A stretch of 64,000 bases of DNA. It comes from Gemmatimonadota bacterium (GTDB taxonomy: Bacteria; Latescibacterota; UBA2968; UBA8231). The stretch is taken from the NCBI GenBank assembly GCA_018673255.1, contig JABHDC010000245.1, positions 155,618 through 219,617 of the forward strand, given 5' to 3'. Shown in pieces: positions 51,129 to 60,408 of this stretch. Positions within the stretch are counted from its first letter, which is position 1. The number at the start of each line of letters is the position of its first letter. The notes below the pieces were generated by a model that was not told where the DNA came from, ran no database searches, and saw only the letters and a program-made list of their open reading frames with translations. Made by a program: the position numbers and the translations under genes.

Positions 51129-51800
51129 TCAGTCTTCCAGACCCAGGGCCCAGCACATGCAACCACGGATGTGCTGCCGGAACCAGGGCTGTGTCCACAA
51201 TTCGTCCGGGTGCCCCAGGCCGCTGTAGATGACCCGACCCTGGCCGAAGCTGTGACACCATCCCATGGCGTAGTCCTCATCTTGCCGATTGCCCTTGCTG
51301 GTGTCGACGGTGCTGTTGTCGATCCGCATCAGCACGTGTGTCGCCTCCCGGTCCCATTCCTTGAAGGTGTAGATCTCATCCGTCACCTCGAAACGTTCGC
51401 CGAGCATGCGCGTGGCCGGATGAGCGACATCCTCCACGATGATCCCCACCTGCTGATGCCAGGGATGTCCATCGAAGTAGCCACCGATCATGCGGCCATA
51501 CTCGGGCCAGTCGTACCCGGTGTCCGTGGCATTGTGGATACCGAAGAAGGCACCCCCTCCTTCTACATAGGCGATGACGGCTTGCTTCTGCTCCTCATCT
51601 AGAGCGAGATTGCCCGTCGTGGCGAAAACCAGCAAGTCCGTGTCTTCCAACCGCTGGGCAGTCAGCGCCTGCAGTTGGTGGGTTGTCGTGACCTGCCAAC
51701 CCTCGATCTTGCCGAGCTGTTTGAGGGCGACCTCCGCGTCGGGCAGGTAGCTGTGCTCGAAGCCTGCAGAGTGACGCAGCATGAAGACGGATTTGGCCAC
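51129..51800 (-). CDS. ThuA-like domain protein
   Basis: A 223-residue ThuA/glutamine amidotransferase-like fold: FMLRHSAGFEHSYLPDAEV, TDLLVFATTGNLALDEEQ, GGAFFGIHNATDTG, PWHQQVGIIVEDVAHPATR and YTFKEWDR. ThuA proteins are linked to disaccharide (trehalose/sucrose) use through an oxidised-sugar route; the reaction is not settled. GAGGAGG stands 5 bases before GTG at 51800, which decides the start over the longer frame to 51866. It converges with the hybrid kinase gene. Confidence 0.8.
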   Translation of the reverse strand: MAKSVFMLRHSAGFEHSYLPDAEVALKQLGKIEGWQVTTTHQLQALTAQRLEDTDLLVFATTGNLALDEEQKQAVIAYVEGGGAFFGIHNATDTGYDWPEYGRMIGGYFDGHPWHQQVGIIVEDVAHPATRMLGERFEVTDEIYTFKEWDREATHVLMRIDNSTVDTSKGNRQDEDYAMGWCHSFGQGRVIYSGLGHPDELWTQPWFRQHIRGCMCWALGLED

Positions 51801-51928
51801 GGGTACCTCCTCGGAGTGGATGGTGCCGGACGATATCGACCAGAAGACGGGCGCTGTGGCGGGCACACGCTCAACAGCATGTCAGCAGTACGGGCAACGT
51901 AGCCAACATGACAAAGGGATTCCAGCTC

Positions 51929-52921
51929 ATGAAATTCGGCATCATTGGATGTGGTTCGATCGCGCGCAATTCCTTCGCCCCAAGCCTGATGAATTCGGCG
52001 AAAACCGATCTGGTCGCCGTCTGTCGTCGCGACCTGGCGGGTGCGCAGGCCTTTGCCGCCGATTTCGGTGGTTGTCGAGCCTACGATTCGGCGCAGGACC
52101 TGATTGCGGATCCCGATATCGAGGCTGTGATCGTGTCGACACCGCCGGATACTCATCGCGACTACACCTTGGCAGCGGCGGCGGCGGGCAAACACGTGTT
52201 GTGCGAAAAGCCGATGGCCCGCAATCGGGGTGAGTGTCGGGAGATGATCGAGGCCTGCCAGACTGCAGGTGTCCGTCTGGCTGTGGCATACCGGCGTCGG
52301 GTCTTTCCGCAGGTTGTGGAGGCGAAACGTCTCATCGCCGCCGGTGCCATTGGAAAACCGGTTTGCGTGCGAACCCACTACAGTGGTTGGGGAGACCTGA
52401 GCTCCGGTGCCTGGCAGATGGAGCCGGGGATCGGTGGTGCCTTGATGGAGATGGCCGTGCACCGGCTCGAGGTCCTGCTAAATCTGGCCGATGCCGAAGC
52501 GGTCGCGGTCAGTGCCATGATCGACACCGTCCATCACGATTGGCAGGTGGACGATACCGACGCGATTCTCCTGCGTTTTGATGATGGTCGCATCGGTGTG
52601 CACTCGACGATCATGACGTCTAAACCGCGTCGTGACTTTGCCCAGGTCGATGGTGCTGACGGGCGGATCCTGATCCAGAGCCTGGAATTTGGCGGCGATC
52701 ACATCGAATTGGAGACCCCTGGTGGTGTCGAACGGATCGAGGTGACACCGCTGGCAGCGCCCCACTTCGATCAGCCGATGATCGAGGATCTCGTCGATGC
52801 GGCCGACCAGGGACGTGAGCCGATCTGTGACGGCTTCATGGGATTCCGTGTCCAGGCCGTGTGTGATGCCGCACGTGCCGCCTCGGCCAGTGGTGCCCAG
52901 GTGGACGTGGAAGTTTTCTGA
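51929..52921 (+). CDS. Gfo/Idh/MocA-family oxidoreductase
   Basis: A 330-residue NAD(P)-dependent sugar oxidoreductase. KFGIIGCGSIARNSFAPSL is the Rossmann loop, VLCEKPMARNRGE carries the catalytic Lys of the EKP motif, and GGALMEMAVHRLEVLLNL is the second-domain His region. It is divergent from a ThuA-like gene, a common pairing in sugar catabolic regions. The ATG at 51929 has AAGGGA upstream; an ATG at 51908 is an alternative. Confidence 0.85.
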   Translation: MKFGIIGCGSIARNSFAPSLMNSAKTDLVAVCRRDLAGAQAFAADFGGCRAYDSAQDLIADPDIEAVIVSTPPDTHRDYTLAAAAAGKHVLCEKPMARNRGECREMIEACQTAGVRLAVAYRRRVFPQVVEAKRLIAAGAIGKPVCVRTHYSGWGDLSSGAWQMEPGIGGALMEMAVHRLEVLLNLADAEAVAVSAMIDTVHHDWQVDDTDAILLRFDDGRIGVHSTIMTSKPRRDFAQVDGADGRILIQSLEFGGDHIELETPGGVERIEVTPLAAPHFDQPMIEDLVDAADQGREPICDGFMGFRVQAVCDAARAASASGAQVDVEVF

Positions 52922-52927
52922 ACTTCC

Positions 52928-53548
52928 CTAGCGGTCGAGCGAGGCGGTCACCAGTGACGGGATATCGATGATGGGCCAGCCCTGCTCCCGGGACAACACG
53001 TCCAGTTCATCACGGCGCGCCACATCACCATCGGGGCGCAGGACCTCGGACATGACGGCTGCCGGGAACAGTTCCGCCAGTCGCATCAGGGCGACGGCAC
53101 CCTCGGTATGTCCCTGGCGGCCAGCCAGCCCATCTGGGTGTTCGCTCAGTGGAAAGATGTGGCCGGGTAGCACAATATCATCAGGGCCACTGGTCATATC
53201 GATGGCGCACTGCACGGTCCGCGTGCGATCGCGGGCACTGATCCCCGTCGTGATCCCATGGCGGGCATCGAAGGCAACGCCCATGCGGGGTGTGTCGGCA
53301 TCTGCATGTCGCGGCTCGATCAGCGGCAACTGCAGTCGCTCGAACAGCACCGCCTCGGCGGCCAGTAGAAACAGTCCTCCGGAGCGGATCATCGTGGCAG
53401 CCCGTTCGGTGTCGATGAACTGGGCGGCAAGGACGAGATCGCCTTCATTCTCACGGTCCTGCGAATCGACCAGAATCACCGGCTGTCCTGCGGCGATCTG
53501 GGTTACAGCGGCATCTACAATGTCACTCAAGGTCTTCCACTCTTTCAT
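52928..53548 (-). CDS. ribB: 3,4-dihydroxy-2-butanone 4-phosphate synthase
   Basis: A 206-residue RibB: VILVDSQDRENEGDLVLAAQ (metal/substrate loop), GLFLLAAEAVLFERL, ARHGITTGISARDRTRT, HIFPLSEHPDGLAGRQGHTE. It converts ribulose-5-phosphate to the four-carbon unit of riboflavin plus formate. There is no GTP cyclohydrolase II domain fused. The ATG at 53548 matches the usual start; a longer frame from 53614 has better spacing to a GAGGG but adds non-homologous sequence with an internal hairpin. Confidence 0.88.
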   Translation of the reverse strand: MKEWKTLSDIVDAAVTQIAAGQPVILVDSQDRENEGDLVLAAQFIDTERAATMIRSGGLFLLAAEAVLFERLQLPLIEPRHADADTPRMGVAFDARHGITTGISARDRTRTVQCAIDMTSGPDDIVLPGHIFPLSEHPDGLAGRQGHTEGAVALMRLAELFPAAVMSEVLRPDGDVARRDELDVLSREQGWPIIDIPSLVTASLDR

Positions 53549-53558
53549 CTGGAATCTG

Positions 53559-53577
53559 CCGACGCGATCCGCGTCGG
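53559..53577 (-). promoter_or_regulatory. Leader hairpin before ribB
   Basis: CCGACGC and GCGTCGG, 7-base perfect arms around GATCC/GGATC, lie 10 bases before the ribB ATG. It is too small for an FMN riboswitch and none of that riboswitch's conserved blocks is visible. It could affect ribosome access. Confidence 0.4.
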
Positions 53578-53644
53578 TTGATAAGAGTATACGGGCCGGG
53601 GAAGTCCCTGACATGAAACACCCTCACCACAGGATACTCGAGCG

Positions 53645-54484
53645 ATGGGATACATAGACGCACACGTACACGTGTGGACGGATGATTACGAGACCTATCC
53701 ATTTGCCGCCGGTCACGATCCGGATGATGCCAAGCCGCGCACATTCCACGCGGCCGATATCCTGGGCCACGCCAATCCCTGTGGTGTGGATCGCGTCGTC
53801 CTGGTGCAGATGAGTTACTACGGCACCGACAATCGTTACATGCTCAAGACCATGGCCGATCACCCCGGTGTCTTCGGCGGCATCGGCGTCGTGGATGTGA
53901 AAGGCGCCGCGCCTGAACGGGAGATGCGGGAGTTGGCTTCCAAGGGTGTCTATGGATTTCGCGTGGCGCCGCGTGATCAGCCGCTGCCCACATGGTGCGA
54001 TGGGGATGGCTATGCACGCATGTTCGAAGCCGGCGCCGAGGATCGCCTGGCGATCTGCCCTCTGGTCACACCGGAAGGTCTACCGGCGCTTGCTCGCCGT
54101 TGTGAGCAATTCCCCGATACCCCCATCCTCATCGATCACCTGTGTCTGGTGGGGGGGCGTGGGCCGGTCCAGACAGATCATGTCGAGGCCCTGTGTGACA
54201 TGGCACGTTTCGAGCAGGTGATGGTGAAGGTGTCGGCTTTCTATGCCCTGGGCGACAAGACGGAGCCCTACCACGATCTGCGGGATCTGATCGGGCGTGT
54301 GGTGGATGCCTTCGGACCGCAACGACTCATGTGGGCAAGTGACGCACCGTATCAGGTCCAACCGCCCTTCACCTATGCCGCCAGTGTGGGGCTGATCGCT
54401 GAAGGACTCGATTCCCTCTCACAGGATGATCGTGAGCAGATCCTGGGCGGGACGGCGAGGGAGTTCTTCTTCCGTTCGAGCTGA
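53645..54484 (+). CDS. Amidohydrolase-2 family metal-dependent hydrolase
   Basis: A 279-residue TIM barrel starting with the metal motif YIDAHVHVW. GVDRVVLVQMSYYG, VYGFRVAPRDQP, ILIDHLCLVGG and RLMWASDAPYQ (the fourth-strand Asp) follow. Relatives hydrolyse lactones or decarboxylate aromatic acids. Substrate not determinable. It is divergent from ribB and ends at a hairpin. Confidence 0.82.
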   Translation: MGYIDAHVHVWTDDYETYPFAAGHDPDDAKPRTFHAADILGHANPCGVDRVVLVQMSYYGTDNRYMLKTMADHPGVFGGIGVVDVKGAAPEREMRELASKGVYGFRVAPRDQPLPTWCDGDGYARMFEAGAEDRLAICPLVTPEGLPALARRCEQFPDTPILIDHLCLVGGRGPVQTDHVEALCDMARFEQVMVKVSAFYALGDKTEPYHDLRDLIGRVVDAFGPQRLMWASDAPYQVQPPFTYAASVGLIAEGLDSLSQDDREQILGGTAREFFFRSS

Positions 54485-54506
54485 TGCCGGCGACCGTGGC
54501 ATCAGC
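54480..54506. terminator. Hairpin between convergent amidohydrolase and cupin genes
   Basis: GCTGATGCC (54480-54488) pairs perfectly with GGCATCAGC (54498-54506) around a 9-base loop. The left arm includes the amidohydrolase stop. It is a likely two-way terminator though without a clear T-run. Confidence 0.5.
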
Positions 54507-54549
54507 ACCTGGGTGAATCTGCCGCGCACAGCGACGCGTGTCGGCTCGC

Positions 54550-55188
54550 CTACTTCACCCGGCCTGCCCGCGGTGCCACCGTGTTCCACAGACTGGTGAG
54601 TTCATCGAGTTTGTGGTACACCCGATACAGAGCGAACCACATCGCCTCCCGCTGTGAATCGACGGCATCCAGATTGTTCGATGACAGGGCCCGTGTGAGA
54701 CGGGCGCCCGTCATGCGCTGTTCCTGGGCGGCAGTCTGCACCATCTGAGAGAATTCGTCAGACATATCGACGAAACGATTGATCAGCTCTTCCATGGGTG
54801 TACGAGTGTCGGTGTCGACATCGTAGGCGGAGGACGGCATGAACCGCGTGGGCAGGCGTTCGCCATCGCGGTCGAGGAAGGTGTGTGTCGGTTGCACGTG
54901 GGGTGTCACCGACAGATACATCGTCATCGGTTCATCACCCAGCACGGTCACGCGATGGGGCTGATCTACGTTGGCGACGCACAGTTGGCCGGGTTCCAGT
55001 TCCTCACTCTCGTCGCCGATCTCAAACAGGGCCTTGCCTTTGAGGACGAGGAAGATTTCGTGGCCCAGGTCGTGACTGTGCCACTTGGACACCTCGCCCG
55101 GCTGCATCTGCATGAAGCGAGCCCGGATCTGGGGTGACACGAAGAGATTCTTGAGGTCGTGACGAACGTCGAAAACTTCCAGGCTCAT
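54550..55188 (-). CDS. Cupin-domain protein with helical C-terminus
   Basis: A 212-residue protein. Residues 1-110 are a cupin barrel: VSKWHSHDLGHEIFLVLKG carries the His-x-His and Glu of the metal site, ending PHRVTVLGDEPMTMYLSV. Residues 110-212 are helical and unlike known cupin partners. It may be a metal sensor or a small enzyme; no reaction can be given. The ATG overlaps the upstream sulfatase stop (ATGA). Confidence 0.75.
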   Translation of the reverse strand: MSLEVFDVRHDLKNLFVSPQIRARFMQMQPGEVSKWHSHDLGHEIFLVLKGKALFEIGDESEELEPGQLCVANVDQPHRVTVLGDEPMTMYLSVTPHVQPTHTFLDRDGERLPTRFMPSSAYDVDTDTRTPMEELINRFVDMSDEFSQMVQTAAQEQRMTGARLTRALSSNNLDAVDSQREAMWFALYRVYHKLDELTSLWNTVAPRAGRVK

Positions 55189-56708
55189 GTTGGCAGCTCT
55201 TGGTCGTTGGGATTCATCGGGTCGAGGTAGTCCATCTCCGGACGCAGATCCCATCGATAGGCATCGGCCGGCTGTGTCTGACGTCCCCAGCTGGCCAGAA
55301 TCTCTCGATCCTGGCGCAATTCGGCCATCCGGGTGGAGATGGCCTCCGGATCCCAGCCATCCAGAACGCGGCCGGTCAGCTCGGCCACGATCTGCGCACA
55401 CGCCGGATCGTTAACCCGATCGGTGGTCTCGCGTGGATCTTCGCGCAGGTTGAACAACTGGGCGGGCTGGCCGTGGTAGTAGTTGAGCTTCCAGTCTGCG
55501 TGGCGGATCATGCGCTGATAGATCCCCGCCTCGCCCACGGGCCCGGCAGCACCCGCCCGGTCGAGGCAGAATTCCGAGAAGGCGATGTCCTCCCAGGCAG
55601 ACAGTGCCTGCGGTTCATTCCGGAGCAGATTCAGCATGGGGCGACCGCGCGATGCGGGAAGCGACGGACAATCCAGTGCTTCCAGCAGGGTCGCATTCAG
55701 GTCCAGGCTGCTGCAGACCCGAGCGCTGCGTGTTCCTGCCGGCAACTGTCCCGGCCACCACAGGATGGCGGGGACGCGGGCTGAATCCTCGTAGAAGGTC
55801 TGTTTCCACCACAGGCCGTGTTCGCCCACCTGCTCACCGTGATCGGATGTATACAGGATGAGGGTGTTGTCGAGCAGATCGTTGCGCTCGAGGGCTTCCA
55901 GGATCTGCCCGATGAGCTGATCCATGCGATCGACCAGACCCCAGTAGGCGGCTCGGGCGCGCAGGACCTCCTCGTCGGGGACCTCGGTGATCTGGCAGCC
56001 CTCGCGCCAGGCGCGCAGGTGCGGGTGCAGGTGCGGCGAGAACGGCTCCGGTGTGCGGGGCATGCTGATACGGCCGGCGTAGCGGGCGTAGTCCTCAGCG
56101 CGTGCCACAAAGGGTTGATGGGGCAACATGAATCCCACCGACAACGAGAAAGGTTCGTCGGTCTGCCCGGCGCGTCGTTGCACACCGTGCCGGTTGAGCC
56201 AATCGACGGTGGCGACCGTGACATCCTCATCGTGGACCTGGTAGGCACTCTGGCCGGCACCGGACTTGGTCAGGCTGACGCGTGCCGGACCTGCTGTGCC
56301 GGAGAGATCGCCGTGATCGGCACCCCGTCCACCGAGTTGGTTGGGACCATGGTCGCCCACCAGGCGCTCGACGTAACCGTGCAGCTGGTCAGGACCCACG
56401 GCGTGCATGCGGCCGATCAGCGTCGGTGAATATCCACCGGCACCCATGGCATGGGCCAGGGTGGGGATGGCCGAATCCAACATGTGGCTGTTCGTCCACA
56501 CCTGGTTATCGCTCGGGTAACGCCCGGCCAGCGTTGCCATGCGCGACGGCACGCAGACCGGAGAGGGGCAGTAACACGCATCGAGCGTGACACCCTCGGC
56601 AGCGAGTCGATCCAGGTGCGGTGTGGAGACGATTTTGTCGCCGCCGCAGCCCATGACAAAGGGGCTGTGCTGGTCGGAGTGGATGTAGAGTAGATTCGGG
56701 CGCGCCAC
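55185..56708 (-). CDS. Type I sulfatase (formylglycine-dependent)
   Basis: A 507-residue sulfatase. The formylglycine motif Cys-x-Pro-x-Arg is in SPVCVPSRMATLAGRYP, with the Cys as the residue modified. NLLYIHSDQHSP holds the first metal-binding Asp, LILYTSDHGEQVGEHGLWWK the second metal-binding pair and Lys. It hydrolyses sulfate esters, probably of sulfated glycans or choline-type substrates. No signal peptide is present, so a cytoplasmic place is suggested. GTG at 56708 has TGGA 6 bases upstream; TTG at 56714 is an alternative. No formylglycine-generating enzyme is in the window. Confidence 0.87.
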   Translation of the reverse strand: MARPNLLYIHSDQHSPFVMGCGGDKIVSTPHLDRLAAEGVTLDACYCPSPVCVPSRMATLAGRYPSDNQVWTNSHMLDSAIPTLAHAMGAGGYSPTLIGRMHAVGPDQLHGYVERLVGDHGPNQLGGRGADHGDLSGTAGPARVSLTKSGAGQSAYQVHDEDVTVATVDWLNRHGVQRRAGQTDEPFSLSVGFMLPHQPFVARAEDYARYAGRISMPRTPEPFSPHLHPHLRAWREGCQITEVPDEEVLRARAAYWGLVDRMDQLIGQILEALERNDLLDNTLILYTSDHGEQVGEHGLWWKQTFYEDSARVPAILWWPGQLPAGTRSARVCSSLDLNATLLEALDCPSLPASRGRPMLNLLRNEPQALSAWEDIAFSEFCLDRAGAAGPVGEAGIYQRMIRHADWKLNYYHGQPAQLFNLREDPRETTDRVNDPACAQIVAELTGRVLDGWDPEAISTRMAELRQDREILASWGRQTQPADAYRWDLRPEMDYLDPMNPNDQELPT

Positions 56709-56859
56709 CGGCAATCCAGGGCAAAGAGGGGATTTCAGATTCCGGCCGGCAAGCTACCAAGGGTCCCAGTCGGCGGCAAGCGATCGGGGTCGTGAGTCAG
56801 AGGCCGGGCTATATTCACCGCACTCGCCGCCACCTCCCGCCCGGACCTTGAAGAGATCG

Positions 56860-57672
56860 ATGCCTGCACCAGATGAATCACTGAACGAATCGCTGGATGA
56901 ATCGCGAAATATCGACGACCTGATGCACCGTCTTGAGGTTGCCGCTGCCAGGCCCGAATTGCTGGTTCACGAGGCGCGCTTACAGGTCCTGGGCGAGGTC
57001 TCCCATGGCGAGGCCCCACCGGTGCCTCTGATGCACCTCAGCCTCGGCAGATTCCAGCAGCGGCGGGTGCTGGTGATCGCCGGCACCCACGGCGATGAGC
57101 CCGCTTCGGTGGAGGCGATGCTGCAGTTACTGGAACAATTCCCCGAACACTATCTCGATGCGGCCAGTGTGGACATCCTGCCGTGCACGAACCCGACAGG
57201 CTGGTGCCTGAACACGCGGGAGAACGCAGCAGGCATCGACGTGAACTGGGCCTTCGATCGCCACGATGTGCCGGAGGTCACCATTCTGCGGCACTTTCTG
57301 CAGGGGCGCCGCTGGGAAGTGATCGTCGATTTCCACGAAGACTGGGAGGCGACGGGATTCTATCTGTACGAGCACCGCCGGGGCGCCGACTACATCGGGC
57401 CCCAGGTGGTGGATCAGGTCGCTGACGTGTGTCCTCTGAGCGAAGCTGTTGAGATCGATGGCTGGCCCGCCGACCACGCCGTCATCCATGCCGATGACAG
57501 CGTCGAACGTCTACGCCGCGGCGACGGATTGCCACTCATTCTGCTCCGGGATCATACCGACCACAAAGTGACGACGGAAACCCCGACCTGCCTGCCTCTG
57601 CAGCAGCGAGTCGATGCCCATCATCAGGCGCTGGCAGCGATCCTGGCGCACCACCTGGGTACGCCGGGCTGA
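56860..57672 (+). CDS. M14/aspartoacylase-like zinc carboxypeptidase family protein
   Basis: A 270-residue protein. VIAGTHGDEPASVEAM carries the zinc His-x2-Glu. PCTNPTGWCLNTRENAAGIDVNWAF is the AstE/ASPA substrate loop. VIVDFHEDWEATGF carries the zinc His. The family removes acyl or amino-acid groups; the partner is unknown. The ATG at 56860 has GAAGAG upstream; TTG at 56848 would add four residues. It ends one base before the convergent aldo/keto reductase gene. Confidence 0.78.
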   Translation: MPAPDESLNESLDESRNIDDLMHRLEVAAARPELLVHEARLQVLGEVSHGEAPPVPLMHLSLGRFQQRRVLVIAGTHGDEPASVEAMLQLLEQFPEHYLDAASVDILPCTNPTGWCLNTRENAAGIDVNWAFDRHDVPEVTILRHFLQGRRWEVIVDFHEDWEATGFYLYEHRRGADYIGPQVVDQVADVCPLSEAVEIDGWPADHAVIHADDSVERLRRGDGLPLILLRDHTDHKVTTETPTCLPLQQRVDAHHQALAAILAHHLGTPG

Positions 57673-57673
57673 A

Positions 57674-58678
57674 TCAGTCTCCTGCGGGGACGGGTGCTTC
57701 CGGGTGGATGAGTCCCTCCGAGCGCAGTTCGGCCCAGTAATCTGCCGGGATCTTCACCTTCAGCAACTCAAAATTCTCCGTCACGCGATCAGGCTGCCGT
57801 GTACCGGGGATGATGGCCGTGATCACCGGGTGGGCGAGGGCGAATTGCGAGGCAGCGGCCTTGATGTCGACACCGTGCCGTTCACTGACCGCTTCCAGTT
57901 GTTGAGCCCGTTCGATGATCTCAGGAGGGGCATCGCCGTAGTTGTACTTGGCGCCTGCCTTGGCGCCTTTGGCCAGAATGCCGCTGTTGTAGGTGCCACC
58001 GGCGAGGATGCCGATATTCTTTTCCTGGCACAGTGGCAACAGGTCGTCGAGGGCGCTTTGCTCCAGCAGGCTGTAGCGTCCGGCCAGCAGAAAGCAGTCG
58101 AAATTACCGGCCCGGGCAAAGGCAGACAGCATCTCCCACTGGTTCATCCCGGCACTCACGCCTGAGATGAGTCCCTGTTCGCGCAGCTTGGCGATGGCGG
58201 GATATGCACCCCTGATCGCCTCCCGGTAGTTGGCGTCGGGGTCGTGGATATGGAGGACGTCGATGCGGTCCAGCTGCAATCGCTTCAGACTTTCCTCGAA
58301 AGACCGCATGACGCCATCGTAACTGAAGTCGAAGACCGGTCGGAAGGGGGGCAGATCGCCAAAGATGTCCGTTCCATCGTCCTTGTCCTTTTCGGTGACC
58401 GGCTCCAGGACGCGCCCTACCTTCGAGCAGAGGACAAAGCTGTCGCGCGGAATGGTCTTGAGTACTTCACCGATGCGGATTTCGCTCTTGCCGGCTCCAT
58501 ACAAGGGTGCCGTGTCGAATAGATTGAGACCCAGATCCAGGGCTCGTTGAACCACAGCGTAGGCCTGCTCGTCGGGGATATCACCATAGAGTCCCCCCAG
58601 GGCGGCACAACCGAGTCCGAGGCGCGTCACTTCCAGTCCCGTACTGCCCAGCACCTTGCGCTCCAGTGGATCCATCAT
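57674..58678 (-). CDS. Aldo/keto reductase (aldose dehydrogenase-like)
   Basis: A 334-residue AKR barrel. The catalytic tetrad is visible: Asp and Tyr in LFDTAPLYGAGKSE, Lys in VLCSKVGR, His in VLHIHDPD. It groups by sequence style with D-threo-aldose/L-fucose dehydrogenases (LGLGCAALGGLYGD). It probably oxidises a free sugar with NAD(P). Convergent with the M14-like gene. Confidence 0.85.
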   Translation of the reverse strand: MMDPLERKVLGSTGLEVTRLGLGCAALGGLYGDIPDEQAYAVVQRALDLGLNLFDTAPLYGAGKSEIRIGEVLKTIPRDSFVLCSKVGRVLEPVTEKDKDDGTDIFGDLPPFRPVFDFSYDGVMRSFEESLKRLQLDRIDVLHIHDPDANYREAIRGAYPAIAKLREQGLISGVSAGMNQWEMLSAFARAGNFDCFLLAGRYSLLEQSALDDLLPLCQEKNIGILAGGTYNSGILAKGAKAGAKYNYGDAPPEIIERAQQLEAVSERHGVDIKAAASQFALAHPVITAIIPGTRQPDRVTENFELLKVKIPADYWAELRSEGLIHPEAPVPAGD

Positions 58679-58806
58679 CCTTCGTCTTCCTCTTTACGAT
58701 GAGTGCCGCTTTTCGACGTGTCGATGGGCCGTAATATATTGAATCAGGCTTTTCGTGGATCTGAAGCGGCTTGCCCTCTGAACTCATCCATCCTGGATCG
58801 ACATCG

Positions 58807-60408
58807 TTGACGCCCACTTTCTCTCCCATCGGAGGTCTCGCCTGGCGCCCGGCTCTGTGCCGTTGGGGCACACTGTGGCTGCTGTTGTGCAGCTGTGGTC
58901 AGGAGCCGCCGCCGCCGGTGTCAACGGATCAGACGTTACCGGCTCAGGCGACGGATTCTGCGCCGGTCTCTCCGGTCACCGACTATCCTTCCGATGATGG
59001 TCCCCTGCGCTGGCGGCCATGGTCGGCGGCGACCATCGCCGAGGCGCAGCGACTCGGGCGGCCCCTGCTGGTGTATGTGGCGACGGCTGGTGCGGACGGA
59101 CTGTTGCCTGGTGAAGATGAACTGGTGCGGTCCCTGGCGGAGGAGCGCTTCGTGCCGGTTCGTGTCGATCCGTGGTTGCACCCGGAAATCGACCGACGTT
59201 ATGGCGGCGGCTGGCCCTGTCTGGCCGTGGTCAGATCCGATGGTGCACTGGTCGCGCGGGCACCCGATATTTCACCGGATCGCGTGCGCACCTTTCTCCT
59301 GCGTATGCTCGCTCATCTGGATCAGCGGCCGGATGTTGTGGCGGCCCGGATACGGCCTGGGTCAGTCACCCGGGGCCCGATCGATCCGGCACAGGTCATG
59401 GCAGCGGCGGGAGAAGATTTCGACGCGGTGTATGGCGGTTTCGGTGGCCCTGACAAACATCCGGAGGCAGCGCTGCTGCGATTTCTCCATCACTATCAGG
59501 TAGCGCGGGGCGGGTCAGATGCGGGCAGGATGCTGCGCCGAACACTGGATGCCATTCTGGCCAGCGATCTGTGGGACATGCAGGACGGGCCCGGAATCTA
59601 CGCGCAGACGCCGTCGTGGCAGATGCCCCGTCGTGAGGTCGACGCAGCCGTGGTTGCCGGGCTGTTGAGGATTTTCCATCTGTCCGGCGCGGCGGGGTCC
59701 AGTGCCACCGGGGACCGACACGCGACCCAGGAACTACTACGTTTCATCAAGGGTCGCCTCTATGATGCTGAGATGGGCGGATTTGCCGGTCGGCGATTGC
59801 CGCTGGCAGCGGGCCAATGGTGGACGGATCCTGTACTCTATGTCGATCGTCTCGCGTATATGACATGGGCACTGTACGAACTGGGAGAAGCTGTTTCGGC
59901 TGAAATCAGACACAAGCGACGACGGGCGGCAGACACGCTGACGAGTATGGTTGACGCAGACGGGGTGGTGCAACACGCCCGCCGCGACGGGAAGGATGTG
60001 GGCGCCCGGGGGCTGCTCCGCGACCAGATGCTGGTCAGCCTGGCCCTGAAGGCTGCCTTTGAGGCCGAAGGTCCACCAGCTTTGCCCGCCAATCCCGAGT
60101 GGGCCGCCGCAGTCCAGCGCACGATCCGCTGGACCCGAGAACACCTCTTCGACGAGCAGATCGGTGCCTTCCACGACTGCTTGCCACCGGACGGGTTGTC
60201 ACCAAAGGCACTGAGCGGGTGGCCGATCCACACGCCATTTGCCGACGATGTCATGCCCGGTGGCAATGCGCTGGCAGCACGGCTGTATCAGGAGACCAGA
60301 AACGTGGACATGGCCCGGCAGTTGTTGCAGCACGTTCCACAGCGGCAGCCCTTGCGCGCCTTTGGCAGTGCAGCGGCGGTGCAGTTGCAGTTGGAGGCGG
60401 CCGAATGA
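58807..60408 (+). CDS. Lipoprotein with thioredoxin-like and (alpha/alpha)-barrel domains (YyaL-like)
   Basis: A protein of about 533 residues. A signal sequence ends in the lipobox WLLLCSCG. A Pro/Ser-rich linker follows, then a DUF255-like thioredoxin fold (AQRLGRPLLVYVATAG, FVPVRVDPWLHPEIDRRYG, WPCLAVVRSDG) that lacks the Cys pair. The rest is a helical barrel as in YyaL/spermatogenesis-associated protein 20 (GGFGGPDKHPEAALLRFL, LYVDRLAYMTWALYELG, MPGGNALAARLY). An outer-membrane or periplasmic place is implied, unlike cytoplasmic relatives. The TTG at 58807 or 58771 starts it; neither has a clear ribosome site. The stop overlaps rmlD. Confidence 0.72.
   Translation: MTPTFSPIGGLAWRPALCRWGTLWLLLCSCGQEPPPPVSTDQTLPAQATDSAPVSPVTDYPSDDGPLRWRPWSAATIAEAQRLGRPLLVYVATAGADGLLPGEDELVRSLAEERFVPVRVDPWLHPEIDRRYGGGWPCLAVVRSDGALVARAPDISPDRVRTFLLRMLAHLDQRPDVVAARIRPGSVTRGPIDPAQVMAAAGEDFDAVYGGFGGPDKHPEAALLRFLHHYQVARGGSDAGRMLRRTLDAILASDLWDMQDGPGIYAQTPSWQMPRREVDAAVVAGLLRIFHLSGAAGSSATGDRHATQELLRFIKGRLYDAEMGGFAGRRLPLAAGQWWTDPVLYVDRLAYMTWALYELGEAVSAEIRHKRRRAADTLTSMVDADGVVQHARRDGKDVGARGLLRDQMLVSLALKAAFEAEGPPALPANPEWAAAVQRTIRWTREHLFDEQIGAFHDCLPPDGLSPKALSGWPIHTPFADDVMPGGNALAARLYQETRNVDMARQLLQHVPQRQPLRAFGSAAAVQLQLEAAE

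Noticed and set aside
53559..53577. FMN riboswitch before ribB
   Set aside because: Only a single short hairpin is present; the multi-helix fold and conserved blocks of the FMN element are not visible.
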